Shown in pieces: positions 1-21,442 of a stretch of DNA of 64,000 nucleotides. A program made the translations under genes and the position numbers. Source of the stretch: Sinotaia quadrata (Eukaryota; Mollusca; Gastropoda; Architaenioglossa; Viviparidae); NCBI GenBank assembly GCA_028829895.1, contig CM054181.1:43144759-43208758 (forward strand), given 5' to 3'. A model generated the notes under the pieces. It was given only the letters and a program-made list of their open reading frames with translations, searched no databases and was not told the DNA's origin. Each line of letters starts with the position of its first letter. Within the stretch, counting starts at the first letter, position 1.

Positions 1-317
1 ATGAAGGAGTACGAAAGAGTACGAAGAGTACGAAAGATGACGTCATTGAAATAATTTTGCACAGTGGTTTTTCACTGAAAGTAACACTACATAATCTGTT
101 GCCTCAAATCCTGGTGCATGTGAACAATGCCTTCATTGACTTTTATAACTGTGTGAACAATTAAATTACTTGTTTAATAATGAATTGAACATTCACTAAT
201 AAGTTTGAGCCGTCATTCAATTGTCTGAACATTTATGTATGAATACCACTAAACTGTCCAAAAATATAGCATATACATGAACAATTAGTAAGCTGAGTCA
301 GCCATTAGTATTTTATA
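1..317. other. No gene seen
   Basis: AT-rich. Has GTACGAA repeats in the first 35 bases and a TGACGTCA at 38-45. Nothing coding. Confidence 0.6.
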
Positions 318-895
318 TGTACAGTTAATATGAGATATAGACACTACAGTTAGTCTGAGATATAGATATACAACAGTTAGAATGGGATATAGTTACACTA
401 CATTAGTATGAAATATAGATACACTATAGTTAGTATAGGATATAGTTACACTACAGTTTATATGAAATATGGATACAATAGAGTTTGTCTGTTATATAGA
501 TATACAACAGTTAGTATGAAATATAACTACACTACATTTAGTATAAGATATAGTTACACTACATTTTGTATGAAATATGGATACACTACAGTTTGTCTGA
601 GATATACACACACTACTACAGTTAGTTTGAGAGATAGATACATTACATTTAGTCTGAGATATAGACACACTACAGTTATTCTGAGATTTAGTTTGAGAGG
701 TAGATACACTACAGTTAGTCTAAGATACAGATAACTATAGATAGTCTGAGAGATAGATGCACTACAGTTAGTCTGAGATACCCTGCATTTAGTCTGAAAT
801 ACAAATACACGACATTCGTCTCAGATTTAGATACACTACAATTAGTCTGAGATACAGATACACTACAGTAAGTCTAAAGTATAGATACACTTATT
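318..895. repeat. Degenerate ~27-31-bp tandem repeat
   Basis: About 20 diverged copies of a ttagtctgagatatagatac-type unit followed by actacag. An open frame at 408-734 is a by-product (repeating Y-T-T-V). Confidence 0.8.
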
Positions 896-3827
896 ATGTA
901 TCCGAGTGAACAATAATTATCTATTCAAATATGTAGCTATAGAAATATGCAATAAACATGCGTATAAAATCTTAATCGGTATAAAATAAATCATATTCTG
1001 GTTGAAACAAAGCATAATATATATGAAAGCTAGTAATTATATTTATTCAGAAACATGTGTGAGTAGTCTTTTAGATTAATATCTGAACAGCAAACAATTT
1101 ATAATCTTATAATTTTAATAGAGTATTTGCCATCCATCATATGACTAGAAATTTAAAATGAATGCATTGCTAGGAACATAAATGAATTTGTTTATTAAAA
1201 GGATTAAATTTTTTTTTATAATGCGAGTGAAAATTCGAGCATCATTTAGGAAATGACCTTGACCGTCGTTTTATTTATGAGTACTTTGATGTTGTCTCTG
1301 TTCCATGTGAAAACTCTCTTTCTTCCTTCCTTCTTTCCTTCCATCCTTTCCTCCCTTCCCAATGACATCATAAAGCTGGCCAGGTGGATAAAACAACCCT
1401 CCCATGTATTTGATTATTATTAGTCACATAGCGAGTGAAAATTCGAGCAAATGACCTTGACCATCGCTTTTTCTAGTGAGAACTTTTTGAACGCAACAAT
1501 GCAACATAAAGCTGGCCATGTGAAAAATCTCTCATGTGCTCGAAGGTCAAAGATGCTTTAGCATCGGTCCAAAAATCTTCCACGTGCTCCAGGGTAAAGC
1601 TGGCCATGTAAAAAAAAAACAAAACCCCGAAACGTTATACACAGATAAGAGCTGGAGAACTCTCTCTCTCTAACTATATATAGATAGTCATTATCAAGTT
1701 AGTACTATTATACAGGAAGGTGGGGAGAGCTATGTATGAATTTACGATCTATGTCAGGGGAAGTAAGCAGATGGTCTGAATAATTCATAACCAAATTAAT
1801 TAGTAAAAGTATCTAAACAGTCAGCTTGTCTGTTTAATTCATGATCTCTCTAAATGTCACTTATCTGAATCACTGAAGCAATCTTTCTCGAAGATGAATA
1901 GCTAACCAGCAGTCAATACATAACTCATTAGGTAATGACCTCAGTGAACAGTTAATGATTGTCATTCACGCTTTTTGATTTCTTACCCACACCCCTCAGG
2001 AAAAATAATAATTTTAGACGTTCACTCTCCAGCATCAAATACTTCTCATATTTTCATGTCATAGCTTGTGACGTCACCATTATCTAAAATAAAAGTCTGT
2101 TAATTAAAAATAAAGTATATCACATTACGTCGCATATTCATGTTCCGGATGATAGAATATGACGTCAGCATTATTATGTAAATGATACAAGTCTGTTGAT
2201 TTATAATTGTTTACCGTAATTATTTTGCTGAGTGAGGTGGTGTGAAGTGCACGGATAGAGGTCAGTCTCTATTCCTTTCTGTGGTTGTTGACTCCAGTCT
2301 GGGAGGAAAATGTTGTCAGTTATCTCTTTACTTGCGTAGTGTGCTTGACCCCCAAGGATTGAGCCCCGTGGCATTCTTTTATCAGTATGGCTTAACAGCT
2401 CTACAAAGTGCACTCTAAATATATGACAAGCGATAGATTAACTTTCAGTAAAGATCTCAAAGTTGTTTTATCGACTTTTGCAAGTTAATGTGTGAAATTT
2501 TAAAAACTCACACCCAAAACAAATGTATTCAGTAGTTGCGTATTTCCTCTTATTTGGTCCTCTACCACCACCCCCCCACCACCGTCGTTATCATCATCAT
2601 CATTATCGTCGTCGTCATCATCATCATCTTGGTCGCTTTTATTATTATTATAAACGCTGTTGGTAATATTACGGTATTTGTTCTGTAGTAGTAAGAGTAG
2701 CAGTAGTTACACTACTGTCGCAGTACGTGTTATCCATCACACACATTAAAAACAGGTAATGTTGATTATGCACCAAAAATAATGCTAAACTATCTTCTTT
2801 TATATTAAAGTGATAACAAACATAACCCAAACATAATAGTTAAAATAGACGTACGTGCCGTAACTGACAATTTATTAACCACCACCCTACACATTATGAA
2901 TAAAGAATGGAGACATTTATGTGCATTTATAATCAGTTTTATTTATTGCAATGCAGAAGTAGACTTAAAGTCATATAGGCTTTGAGTGTATTTCAATGCA
3001 GATGAAGACAGACTTACTGTTAATTAATTACTATTAATTACATTAAGAACATATTACCTCATTTAAATCTCCATGTGCATTGCAAAATACTCAAAGCTTA
3101 TATGTATTCAACAATAGAGTCAATACAAATCTCAGGTTAGTCCTATCAGAGAATAGAAATGGAGTTATTAGTGGTAGGTAATTTACATGACCTGGATTAA
3201 TTGTTGCTTCAACAGTTTTCATTTGCTTTTGCAACATTATCACAATGTCCGTGCCAACAGTGTCTCCTGCTACATGCATGGAAACCACTGATGCACTGTT
3301 ATATTCTCAAAAGAACTTCAAGCTCTCTCCTCACCATGTCAATTCCTAAGTAGAACACAATGACACAGTAGCTCTGGCAACCTCCATATATCAAAGTGTA
3401 TAGCGTACTCCTCATGCTTACACACCACAATAGACGTTAGCGCACCTTCCCGGTTGTTCTAGTTTCTAACCAGTGAACATGTGAAGGGTAACTTGAAACT
3501 TGAAAATCAACTCAAACCTCAAAGCCACTTGTTCATTGCAAAATATAATTAAGGAGCAAAGCTAAGTTTCCTGTTCATCAAAATATAACTCCATTCTATA
3601 TTACATCCCATTCTCATCTTATAATTTCCTGCAACAGTATTTATTAGCCTGATACATGCACATGGTAAAATAAATAAAGCATATCAAACAATGTCAATTG
3701 TTAGCATACTACATGTGTACAGCTTAGTTCAAACATTTGTAGAAATAAAAGTCAACTCACATAGTATATCTCTACATAAACACAAGTATAACATATCAAT
3801 AGTAAAACTGAATAAAAATGTTTCTAA
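896..3827. other. Intergenic, no gene seen; minor repeats
   Basis: Holds a repeated gcgagtgaaaattcgagca (about 1222 and 1430), three copies of aaagctggccatgtgaaa-type sequence (1373, 1509, 1594), a C/T-rich stretch at 1315-1360 and an imperfect ATC/GTC tract at 2590-2625. TGACGTCA at 2069 and 2160. Confidence 0.6.
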
Positions 3828-4110
3828 GTCTAATATCTCAGACTGTATTGACATAAACACCAGAAGTAATATCTCAGACTGTATTGACATAAACACCAGA
3901 AGTAATATCTCAGAGAGTATTGACATCAGTCACCAGAAGTAATATTTCACAGCCAGTATTGACATCAATCACCAGATGTAATATCCCACAGCCTGTATTG
4001 ACATCAATCACCAGATGTAATATCCCACAACCTGTATTGACATCAGTCACCAAAAGTCACCTTTCATAGCGAGTACTGACACCATGCACTAGAAGTCATA
4101 TATTTCACAG
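3828..4110. repeat. ~36-bp tandem repeat, ~8 copies
   Basis: Unit approximates taatatctcagactgtattg then acataaacaccagaag. The first copies are nearly identical and later ones diverge, with faint copies to about 4200. Both strands are open over part of it because 36 is a multiple of 3. Confidence 0.82.
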
Positions 4111-5508
4111 CCTGTGCTGACATAATTTAATACATAAAATTATCACAACCTGTTCTGATACATATCATATATCTCACAGCATGTACATACGCAGTATGCT
4201 AGAAGTCACTCGCTATCTCTCTGCCTGAAGCAGGATGACTTTTACAATCTTCGCATTTAGAATTAAAATGGCCGCAGTCGTGACAAAACCTATTATATCG
4301 ATGTTTCAATATAATACTCAACGTTGCAAAGCAAAAACATATTTGTAACTTTAAATTATTTATAAAAGGAAACAGGATATGAGGGGAAGCAACCCTCCAT
4401 AATCATGGACGTGTTACAGTGACGTCATTTACACCTGGGGCGTCACGTGGTCCAAGTGTTTGACATTTCAGTAGTCCTGTATCAAGTCGCGTGTCATGCA
4501 CAGTGAGGGGGGTTGGAGCAAGTATGCCACACACAACTCACGCATAGAAGTATTGATCACCATTTATTTATTTTTTTTTTGGTCTCCGCCGGATCGTGCA
4601 ATCAGGTCCACAGCTTGCGATGTTATTTAGACACTCCAGTACAACCGTGGACCCCTTTAAGACAGAAGAGATTGAAAAATGTAGTTACGTCATGTCTGCT
4701 TGTTGCTATGATTCACGTAATGGCCGTCTCAGGTCGGGTAACCGTTACCGGACAGTTGCTGCGGCGGCAGCAAAGTAAAATAAAATAAAAAGAAAGGAAA
4801 AATGAGGAAATACAACTTTTTCTCTTGAATATTGTATACTGTTAGAAATGGTTGTAAATTGTCGCACTTTTCATGTATCTTTCGTAGACATTATGTGAGT
4901 TGCTGCAAGTCATTAACTACTTATAGAGTACAGTACGAATTGGAAAATTGTTGATAATTGTCTTTGGGCTGTAGGGTGAAAATTGTAAATTTACGAAAAT
5001 TTCTGTTTGTAACCTACTAAGGCGCCCGCCCTATGCACTGAAAATATTATAGTGCTCTTGCATATCATCACTCTATCATATTTTATAAATTTAACAGATA
5101 TACTGTTATAAATTTAATAACTTGACTGATTTACATTTCGTTTTACTTTGATGAGGATAACAATTTCACAGTTATTCCTGCAATTGCAGACACTCACCCT
5201 GGACTGGACAATGAGCAGCCCGAAATGACGTCATGCACCAAATGGTGGGAGAAAATACCGCTGTTGCCATCATTCGAAACCAAAATCCTTGTACATGGAG
5301 AGCGTAATGGTCATATATAATTCATTCACTTTTATCATCAACAGTTAATAGTTCTCGTGTACCTGTCGGACTGACGCGTTAAGCACGTGTTTAATGGCAA
5401 TCAAGCAGTGGGCTAGAGTCTTTAAATTTTTAAAGACAAATTCTGCCCGTGGGTTGCTGGAAAAAAGGCGCTAAAACTGCTGTCAACTTCACCTTAAGCA
5501 CTGCTGAA
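4111..5508. other. Intergenic, no gene seen
   Basis: Unique-looking sequence with a GC-richer part at 4390-4760 (TGACGTCA at 4420) and another TGACGTCA at 5226. Short open frames at 4513-4788 lack any recognisable feature. Confidence 0.55.
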
Positions 5509-5913
5509 TGTGATTGATGCATTTGCTGTCAGTGATGTCTATGAGATGCAGAATGGAAAGCTAAATTAATTGCAGTTTAACTCACTAGATGTGAATGATG
5601 CATTTGCTGTCAGTGATGTCTGTGAGATGCAGAATGGAAAGCTAAATTAATTGCAGTTTAACTCACTAGATGTGAATGATGCATTTGCTGTCAGTGATGT
5701 CTGTGAGATGCAGAATGGAAAGCTAAATTAATTGCAGTTTAACTCACTAGATGTGAATGATGCATTTGCTGTCAGTGATGTCTGTGAGATGCAGAATGGA
5801 AAGCTAAATTAATTGCAGTTTAACTCACTAGATGTGAATGATGCATTTGCTGTCAGTGATGTCTGTGAGATACAGAATGGAAAGCTAAATTAATTGCAGT
5901 TTAACTCACTCGA
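5509..5913. repeat. 81-bp tandem repeat, 5 copies
   Basis: Starts at 5509, 5590, 5671, 5752 and 5833. Copies differ at single positions only. Contains gatgcatttgctgtcagtga. Near-identity means recent amplification. Confidence 0.92.
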
Positions 5914-6446
5914 TGATACACTGTATTGGGAGTGTTCACTTTACTAGCAACGTATCTTGATACAATGCAATGGATGTGATACTACTTTTTTTTGTTGTTT
6001 GGGAGGGGGGGGGGGATAAATTCTGTGAGAAACTACTCGTAGAGGATGCCAAAATTGCTGTCAAATTCTGCTTATATGCTAAAAATAGAATACTGCTATT
6101 ACTGTCACAATCTGCTGAAAGGCTGTACAATGTAATCCTAAATGTAGTTTCGTGCTTAGAGACTGTTGAACGAGGATGATAATATTACTGTTCAATTCAG
6201 ATTCTAGGTTACTTTATAAGGACGCTTAAATTAGCATTAAATTGCATTGCTCTTATGTTTTGTTCACTAATCGATGAACGAGAAGCTAAGATCACACTAA
6301 AATTTTAACCAGCCATTAATTGAAAAGCTCATGTTTCTGTCAGTTTCTTGTCAGAGGATGCTGAATCAAACTTCTTAATATTAGTGTGATATTCTGTTTA
6401 TAAAATACTAGAAAGGATGCTAACATTCTGTTACGGATTGTTCAAA

Positions 6447-6626
6447 GGGTGTAGAAAGAGGACGATTACAGACTGTCAAATTTTGTTTAATGGCTGTAGA
6501 AAGAGGAAGATTACAGATTGTCAAATTTTGTTTAATGGCTGTTGAAAGAGTAAGATTACAGATTGTCAAATTTTGTTTAATGGCTGTTGAAAGAGGAAAC
6601 TTACAGACTGTCAAGCTTTGTTTAAA
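6447..6626. repeat. 45-bp tandem repeat, 4 copies
   Basis: Unit ggctgtagaaagaggaagat followed by tacagattgtcaaattttg; starts 6447, 6492, 6537, 6582. Decayed relatives of the unit extend over about 5990-6720. Confidence 0.85.
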
Positions 6627-6772
6627 TGCTGATATAAAGAGGAAAGATTATATTCTGCCAAGGTTTGTTTATTGGCAGTAGACAGAGAAGATAATATTTT
6701 GTTACCATCTTTGTGTAGGTTTTACATTGAAAGAACTTATATTCTATCAAATCATGTTTAGAGGCTGCTGAA

Positions 6773-6955
6773 TGAATATACTTACTTTTATGTTTATGTT
6801 TATGTACATCTATCGATTGTAAGGAGCGAGGTTGCTGAATGAAGATGCTTACTTTTATGTTTATGTACATCTATCGATTGTAAGGAGCGAGGTTGCTGAA
6901 TGAAGATGCTTACTTTTATGTTTATGTTTATCGATTGTAAGGAGCGAGGTTGCTG
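6773..6955. repeat. ~60-66-bp tandem repeat, 3 copies
   Basis: Copies of tgcttacttttatgtttatg, then catctatcgattgtaaggag and cgaggttgctgaat. Copies differ by loss of TTTATG or TACATC blocks. Confidence 0.85.
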
Positions 6956-7029
6956 ATATTAGTCGACAACAAATGCCTATATACTGCTGAATAAAGAAAC
7001 AAAATTTACAGTTGACTCTTAACATATGG

Positions 7030-7460
7030 ATTGCTGTGTGTGAAGGGACTAAATTTGTTGTCACCTCTTTGTTTACATAATGTTGCATAAGTATGCTAAA
7101 TTTGTCATCACCACTTTATTTATATAATGTAGAAGTATGATAAATTTGTCGTCACCTCTTTGTCTACGTAATGTTTTCAAGTATGCTAAATTTGTCATCA
7201 CCACTTTGGTTAAATAATGTACAAGTAAGATAAATTTGTTATCACCACTTTGTTTATATAAATTTGTACAAGTATGGTAAATTTGTCGTCACCACTTTGT
7301 TTATATAAATTTGTACAAGTATGGTAAATTTGTCGCTACCATTCTATTTACAGACTAAAGTATAAATATATTAACTTTGTGTTGTAGCTATCTATTTATA
7401 CGCTCTTTATACCAGTAAGTTGTTTGTCGTGAACTCTCACTTTATAGACCGTTGTTGCCA
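7030..7460. repeat. Degenerate ~45-bp tandem repeat
   Basis: Around eight copies of gctaaatttgtcatcaccac then tttgtttatataatgtacaa, decaying toward the right end. Confidence 0.78.
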
Positions 7461-9029
7461 GTACGCTAAATTTGCCGTTACCTTGTCAGGCCTGGTTTCA
7501 TATTGCATGCGGCAACAAGTACGTTGGGGTTTGTGTCACGACAATTTCAAGGTGCGTGTATAGGTTAGATAAACTTACCGTGCCAAACGCAAACACTCCT
7601 TTTCACTTGCAAACGCACGTGCACACACCCGTCAGCTGCATAATGAAAACAAACAAATATATTTCTTACAAACTAAATTCACTCACACAGAGAATGGAGG
7701 TTTAAACGAAAACAAAACGCTCTTTACTAACGCCGGCTTTATTTAAACATTTACCCCAGGGGAAAAACTTGAATATTAACAGTGACAAAAAAACCCAACT
7801 TAATACTAAATGAAATCGTATAGACCCTGAGTAATATTAACTAAGTCACAATCCAAGCCCACAGTAATATTAAAGCAACAGTAAATAACTCAAAGTAGAA
7901 AATTCGAAGTATTTTTTTTTTTAAAAAGCTACTTTAGACAGGATGTATATCTATCTTCCGACGTCTTTGTATGCAGGAATACACATTTTGCAAGCTATTA
8001 GTATCACAGTTAAGGCAGCCCTAATTATGATTTTTGAATTAAACAATGCAGCCCTAATTATGATTTTTGAATTAAATAAAACGTAATATCGTAATGCAGA
8101 CAACGGTTTATGTCATTAATAGGCTTGTTCAATTTGCGTGATGTGTGTGTGTGCGTGTGCGTGCTTGTATGTACGCACTTGAGTGTTTTTATGAATATGA
8201 TGAGTGTACGAGTATACATTTATGATTGTGCTTATTTGATTGAAAGTGTGCGAGTGCAATTGTCGTGGCTGCTGTTGTTGGCCATATATATATTATAAAA
8301 TATATATCTATGGAGTGGTAACTAAATCAAGGGCAACAACTCTAAGAAGCAGGAATCGATTTAGAATTTTGTTTTCTTTGGGCAACATGTGTAGGTGTTT
8401 CGATTCAACTTTTTAATATTCAGAAACGAAAAAAAAAACCCTTGCGTTTTTCTTTGCCATGACACGTGTTCATTCCTTTGGGTTCAACTCGATGATCGAC
8501 GCTCGAGGATTCCGAGGTGTAAATCGACTTTCTCTGTTAGACAAGCACATCAAGAGGACAGACACCAGATCTGTGAAGAAAGAGGAAACAACCAAAACCC
8601 GTTTGATTGTAATTATATTTCTTAAAGCGAAACGAAACGAGTAGTTTTTGGGGTCACCTCTGCTTACTGTCCGGAGTATTTGAGAAGTGGTTGCTCTAAA
8701 GTTTAAAGTGGGCATCAGGGTGAGAACAATTCACCTGTGCGATCTGCGCACAACTCATCCTAACAGCTATACGAGGCGAGTACAGTGTGTATGATATATT
8801 GTGTGAACTAGTACATCGTTAATTACTTGTTCATTTCTATCTCGATATCTACCGAAAGCTTATTCAGCTATCTTGTCTAAACGCCATTGAAAGTTGGATA
8901 AAGTCCACTTTTAGTTTTTAAACAACACATTCAACAAGGTGCAGCATTAAAACTTTAGAGTGGTATTTGTTTCAACCGCAGACTACAAAACACCACTGAC
9001 AACTGCAGTGTACATACCGCTCTATTTTT
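7461..9029. other. Intergenic, no gene seen
   Basis: Contains a 36-bp direct duplication (gcagccctaattatgatttt at 8012 and 8048), a short GTGT-rich stretch near 8145 and a GC-richer island at 8455-8615. Open frames there on both strands show no domain. Confidence 0.55.
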
Positions 9030-9145
9030 GATTCGACTCCAAAGACAATAGAACGCCACAGTCTATCTACAAGAGTTATTAACGTTTGATTCGACTCCAA
9101 AGACAATAGAACGCCACAGTCTATCTACAAGAGTTATTAACGTTA
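9030..9145. repeat. 58-bp direct duplication
   Basis: gattcgactccaaagacaat and the following bases repeat at 9030 and 9088 with no difference seen. Confidence 0.9.
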
Positions 9146-9236
9146 ACAAAAAACTTGCTTTAGACTAGTTGTGTTTTAGCACTCACTGAACACACTTCAT
9201 TCCAAAGCAGTAATTAAAGTTTCCGACAGAACCACT

Positions 9237-11058
9237 CCAGTCAGGATAACCTTTGCTACATAAAATACACGTTATAATAGTTCTTAGTTTTTGTAGGTCT
9301 TTTAAGTGTTTGTAGCAGTCCAGTCAGGATAACCTTTGCTACATAAAATACACGTTATAGTAGTTTTAGTTTTTGTAGGTCTTTTAAGTGTTTGTAGCAG
9401 TCCAGTCAGGATAACCTTTGCTACATAAAATACACGTTATAATAGTTCTTAGTTTTTGTAGGTCTTTTAAGTGTTTGTAGCAGTCCAGTCAGGATAACCT
9501 TTGCTACATAAAATACACGTTATAGTAGTTCTTAGTTTTTGTAGGTCTTTTAAGTGTTTGTAGCAGTCCAGTCAGGATAACCTTTGCTACATAAAATACA
9601 CGTTATAATAGTTCTTAGTTTTTGTAGGTCTTTTAAGTGTTTGTAGCAGTCCAGTCAGGATAACCTTTGCTACATAAAATACACGTTATAGTAGTTTTAG
9701 TTTTTGTAGGTCTTTTAAGTGTTTGTAGCAGTCCAGTCAGGATAACCTTTGCTACATAAAATACACGTTATAATAGTTCTTAGTTTTTGTAGGTCTTTTA
9801 AGTGTTTGTAGCAGTCCAGTCAGGATAACCTTTGCTACATAAAATACACGTTATAGTAGTTTTAGTTTTTGTAGGTCTTTTAAGTGTTTGTAGCAGTCCA
9901 GTCAGGATAACCTTTGCTACATAAAATACACGTTATAATAGTTCTTAGTTTTTGTAGGTCTTTTAAGTGTTTGTAGCAGTCCAGTCAGGATAACCTTTGC
10001 TACATAAAATACACGTTATAGTAGTTTTAGTTTTTGTAGGTCTTTTAAGTGTTTGTAGCAGTCCAGTCAGGATAACCTTTGCTACATAAAATACACGTTA
10101 TAATAGTTCTTAGTTTTTGTAGGTCTTTTAAGTGTTTGTAGCAGTCCAGTCAGGATAACCTTTGCTACATAAAATACACGTTATAGTAGTTTTAGTTTTT
10201 GTAGGTCTTTTAAGTGTTTGTAGCAGTCCAGTCAGGATAACCTTTGCTACATAAAATACACGTTATAATAGTTCTTAGTTTTTGTAGGTCTTTTAAGTGT
10301 TTGTAGCAGTCCAGTCAGGATAACCTTTGCTACATAAAATACACGTTATAGTAGTTTTAGTTTTTGTAGGTCTTTTAAGTGTTTGTAGCAGTCCAGTCAG
10401 GATAACCTTTGCTACATAAAATACACGTTATAATAGTTCTTAGTTTTTGTAGGTCTTTTAAGTGTTTGTAGCAGTCCAGTCAGGATAACCTTTGCTACAT
10501 AAAATACACGTTATAATAGTTCTTAGTTTTTGTAGGTCTTTTAAGTGTTTGTAGCAGTCCAGTCAGGATAACCTTTGCTACATAAAATACACGTTATAGT
10601 AGTTCTTAGTTTTTGTAGGTCTTTTAAGTGTTTGTAGCAGTCCAGTCAGGATAACCTTTGCTACATAAAATACACGTTATAGTAGTTCTTAGTTTTTGTA
10701 GGTCTTTTAAGTGTTTGTAGCAGTCCAGTCAGGATAACCTTTGCTACATAAAATACACGTTATAGTAGTTCTCAGTTTTTGTAGGTCTTTTAAGTGTTTG
10801 TAGCAGTCCAGTCAGGATAACCTTTGCTACATAAAATACACGTTATAGTAGTTCTTAGTTTTTGTAGGTCTTTTAAGTGTTTGTAGCAGTCCAGTCAGGA
10901 TAACCTTTGCTACATAAAATACACGTTATAATAGTTCTTAGTTTTTGTAGGTCTTTTAAGTTTGTAGCAGTCCAGTCAGGATAACCTTTGCTACATAAAA
11001 TACACGTTATAGTAGTTCTTAGTTTTTGTAGGTCTTTTAAGTGTTTGTAGCAGTCCAG
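9237..11058. repeat. 82/83-bp minisatellite, ~22 copies
   Basis: Unit begins ccagtcaggataacctttgc and ends gtgtttgtagcagt. Two main variants differ at ATAATAGTTCTTAG (83 bp) versus ATAGTAGTTTTAG (82 bp). They alternate over much of the left and middle array and become homogeneous at the right. No frame is kept because unit lengths are not multiples of three. Confidence 0.93.
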
Positions 11059-12165
11059 CTAGACTCACACGATTAATTGTATTTTTGATAATGATAACAG
11101 AGTACAATCCATTAATTTATTGCTAAAGATGTACTCTATTTATAGGCATTACGTATGATTACGATCTTAATGACTACTGATACGAGAAACGTGCTACTGT
11201 GGAGATATTCACTTTACAGTGCATAGCAAGGACTGTTAATTTAATTTTCAATCTGAACAATTCATAAAGATTTTATATATGAAAAATAAAGAAATCCAGC
11301 CAAAAAATAGCACCAGCAAAACAATAGCTATGGCCAGAAAAATCTCAAAATAAATGTCTGAGAAATAGATTACAGATAATATGACGTCACAGAGATGACG
11401 CAACCTATCTATTTATCTATCTATCTATCTACCTACGTGCATGTTTATATGTGTCATTATAAGTGAATATGCAGTGGTACATTTTCATTGGATAAATATG
11501 TATAATATATTTGTGCTATTGCACCTAAATTGTGCGACCTAGATCCAAGGAAGAAACATGCGTGTGATGTTAGCTTGTCTCAAGCATTATTAACTGCACA
11601 AACGCGTATAGAAACTTCATTCCTACAAGCCATTGCCCTACATTCAATCGTGCGCATTCATGCACTTGACACCCACGCACAGATACTTGCGCACATGCGT
11701 ACGCATACGCGCATACTCATACTCGTACAATGTCGAGCCACAAATCATACTCTATTGTGCCCCCCCCTCCCTTCCTTCCGTATTTTGTGTCGGTGTACAC
11801 CAATCAGAAAGTGTATGCACAGGTGTGAAACATACGTCCAACTTCCTGTCAACATTGTCCTTATTTCCACACCGTTAAAGAGTCCCCGGCCATTGACGAT
11901 ATTAATTGTTGTTTAACATATTTTAACTTGATATACCTTTTCGGTAATGAAAAGTCCTTTTTAGTAAAGTTATTTTTTTTTCTAAAACGGTAAACCTACA
12001 GCACGTTACAACAGTCTGGTTAATTTTTTAATCATGGATTACCCATCACCCATCTGGAATATACTCAAACATCATTTCACATTTTTTTATACAGTTCTCT
12101 CAACGACGTTAAATTTTCTTTTAAAAAAGGTTCCCACACATCACATCATATTTCTAAAAAATTAT
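11059..12165. other. Intergenic, no gene seen
   Basis: Short TATC repeat at 11405-11430, TGACGTCA at 11382. An open frame at 11530-11916 has no codon or domain signal and is rich in ACGCATGC-like simple sequence. Confidence 0.55.
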
Positions 12166-12560
12166 CGTCATGTTACATTTATAATAATTTTATAACACAC
12201 TGCGTCACATTTCTCATAAGTTATAGCACATCTTGTTACATTATTAATGTTATAATGCCGTTTCACATTTCAAATGAGTTGTAACGCATCACGTCACATT
12301 TAAAAATGTTCTCCTTACGTCGCATTTATTAAAAGTTCTCATCAAGTCGCATTTATAAAATGTTCTCATCAAGTCGCATTTATTAAAAGTTCTCATCAAG
12401 TCGCATTTATAAAATGTTCTCATCAAGTCGCATTTATAAAAACTTCTCATTACATCATTGTTTAAAAAGTTCCTATCATGCCACATTCCCAAAAAGCAGT
12501 CACCATAACACTACGCTACTAAAATATTCTAATCACGTCACATTTAAAAATGTTCTCGCA
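12166..12560. repeat. 27-bp tandem repeat upstream of the MANSC-protein gene
   Basis: Best copies at 12310-12450: ttctcatcaagtcgcattta followed by taaaatg, about five times. Decayed copies (..cacgtcacatttaaaaatgtt) on both sides. Ends about 225 bp before the start codon. Confidence 0.82.
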
Positions 12561-12784
12561 CATGAAGGTGACAGATCTAGACATCTGTATCATGTAATTA
12601 ATTTTTGTTTCTGCTCTTAACCGTTGAGAACGATGCTGATTCTTTGATATTTCTAAATGTCTGCACAAAACAAGGCCTGTACGGTTAACTCTACTGCTAC
12701 GTGACAGTAAACCTGTAAACTAACAAATATCTTATTAATATTTTTTTTTGTTTTGAATTTGTTTCATAAGTCCAGGCATCAAAG

Positions 12785-20389
<7,605 letters not shown>

Positions 20390-20415
20390 AAATCGTCATT
20401 TCCTCTCAGTTTGTG

Positions 20416-20417
<2 letters not shown>

Positions 20418-20474
<57 letters not shown>

Positions 20475-20495
20475 GGAGAGAGAGAGAGAGCGAGA
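20418..20495. repeat. (GT)n(GA)n microsatellite just after the MANSC-protein stop codon
   Basis: GT run then GA run, starting about 30 nt after the stop, so probably in the 3' UTR (inference). Confidence 0.92.
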
Positions 20496-20924
20496 GCGAG
20501 CAAAATATCGAGGATCTCTGCTCCATTTCTGGACGATGACTGTAAAAGGTTTCCGTACTCGGTGACGTAATTCCTGGTAACTAGCCTCCACATCTCCAGC
20601 CCATAAGTGACGTGTTGTGGCGGACACGTCGTTTCACTTTTCGTCTGTGTAATTGTCAACTAGAAACACCACACAACCTGATACGTTCATTTCCTATTTT
20701 ATTACGTCTACCTGGGAGTTTTGCAAAGCAACACATGTAGTGTGCAAAGGCAAATTGGCTTGGTTTGCTTTATAAATATGCGTAATGATGTTGCATTAAA
20801 TTCAAACTTTGCAAAGATATTCACAGAGTTTCTATACAGCCATTGCAAAACGCTTTACAAAGCGTCTGTATTGCTGCTTTATTTCACTGGAAATTTTATT
20901 ATTTCACTTACAAGATTTTAAACA

Positions 20925-21200
20925 TTTAATTTAATATTTTATTATTTCTCATCAGTAAATTTTTGTATTTAATTTAATATTTTTATTATTTTACTTTACT
21001 ATTTTTATTATTGAATTAAAATTTTGCATTATTTCATTTTAATATATTTTAATATTATTTTAATATTTTTATTATTTTTCTTTAATATTTAATTTAATAA
21101 TTGTATTATTTCCCTTTAATATTTTAAATATTTCTCTTTGATATTTTATATGTTTCATTTAATATTTTTATTATTTCACCTTTATACTTAATTTAATGAA
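20925..21200. repeat. AT-rich degenerate repeat
   Basis: Repeated ttaatatttttattattt-type words; low-complexity, downstream of the MANSC-protein gene. Confidence 0.7.
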
Positions 21201-21365
21201 ATTACAACTGTGCTTGACCCATAATTAGGAAAACCTTACCCTTGTTGTTGGCTGCAGATTTCGAAGTAGCTAAATTTTGATCGGGAGGTTTGACAACTAA
21301 TCGTTCTGATCATTATAGAAAGATTAGAAGTAAACAAAATAAACGCTTACATATTTAGATCTACG

Positions 21366-21366
<1 letters not shown>

Positions 21367-21431
<65 letters not shown>

Positions 21432-21442
21432 ACACACACACA
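21367..21442. repeat. (AC)n microsatellite
   Basis: Nearly pure, one AGAC interruption near 21426. Confidence 0.93.

Noticed and set aside
408..734. 108-codon open frame
   Set aside because: It is the translation of a degenerate ~27-bp repeat (Y-T-T-V pattern), with no start context or neighbouring exon.
8459..8715. Overlapping open frames in a GC-richer island
   Set aside because: Open on both strands without a recognisable feature; not enough to call a gene.
9237..11058. CRISPR-like array
   Set aside because: Units are head-to-tail with no unique spacers, and the context is an animal intergenic region. It is a minisatellite.
11530..11916. 128-codon open frame
   Set aside because: Composition follows local ACGC/ATGC simple sequence, no domain, no exon partner.
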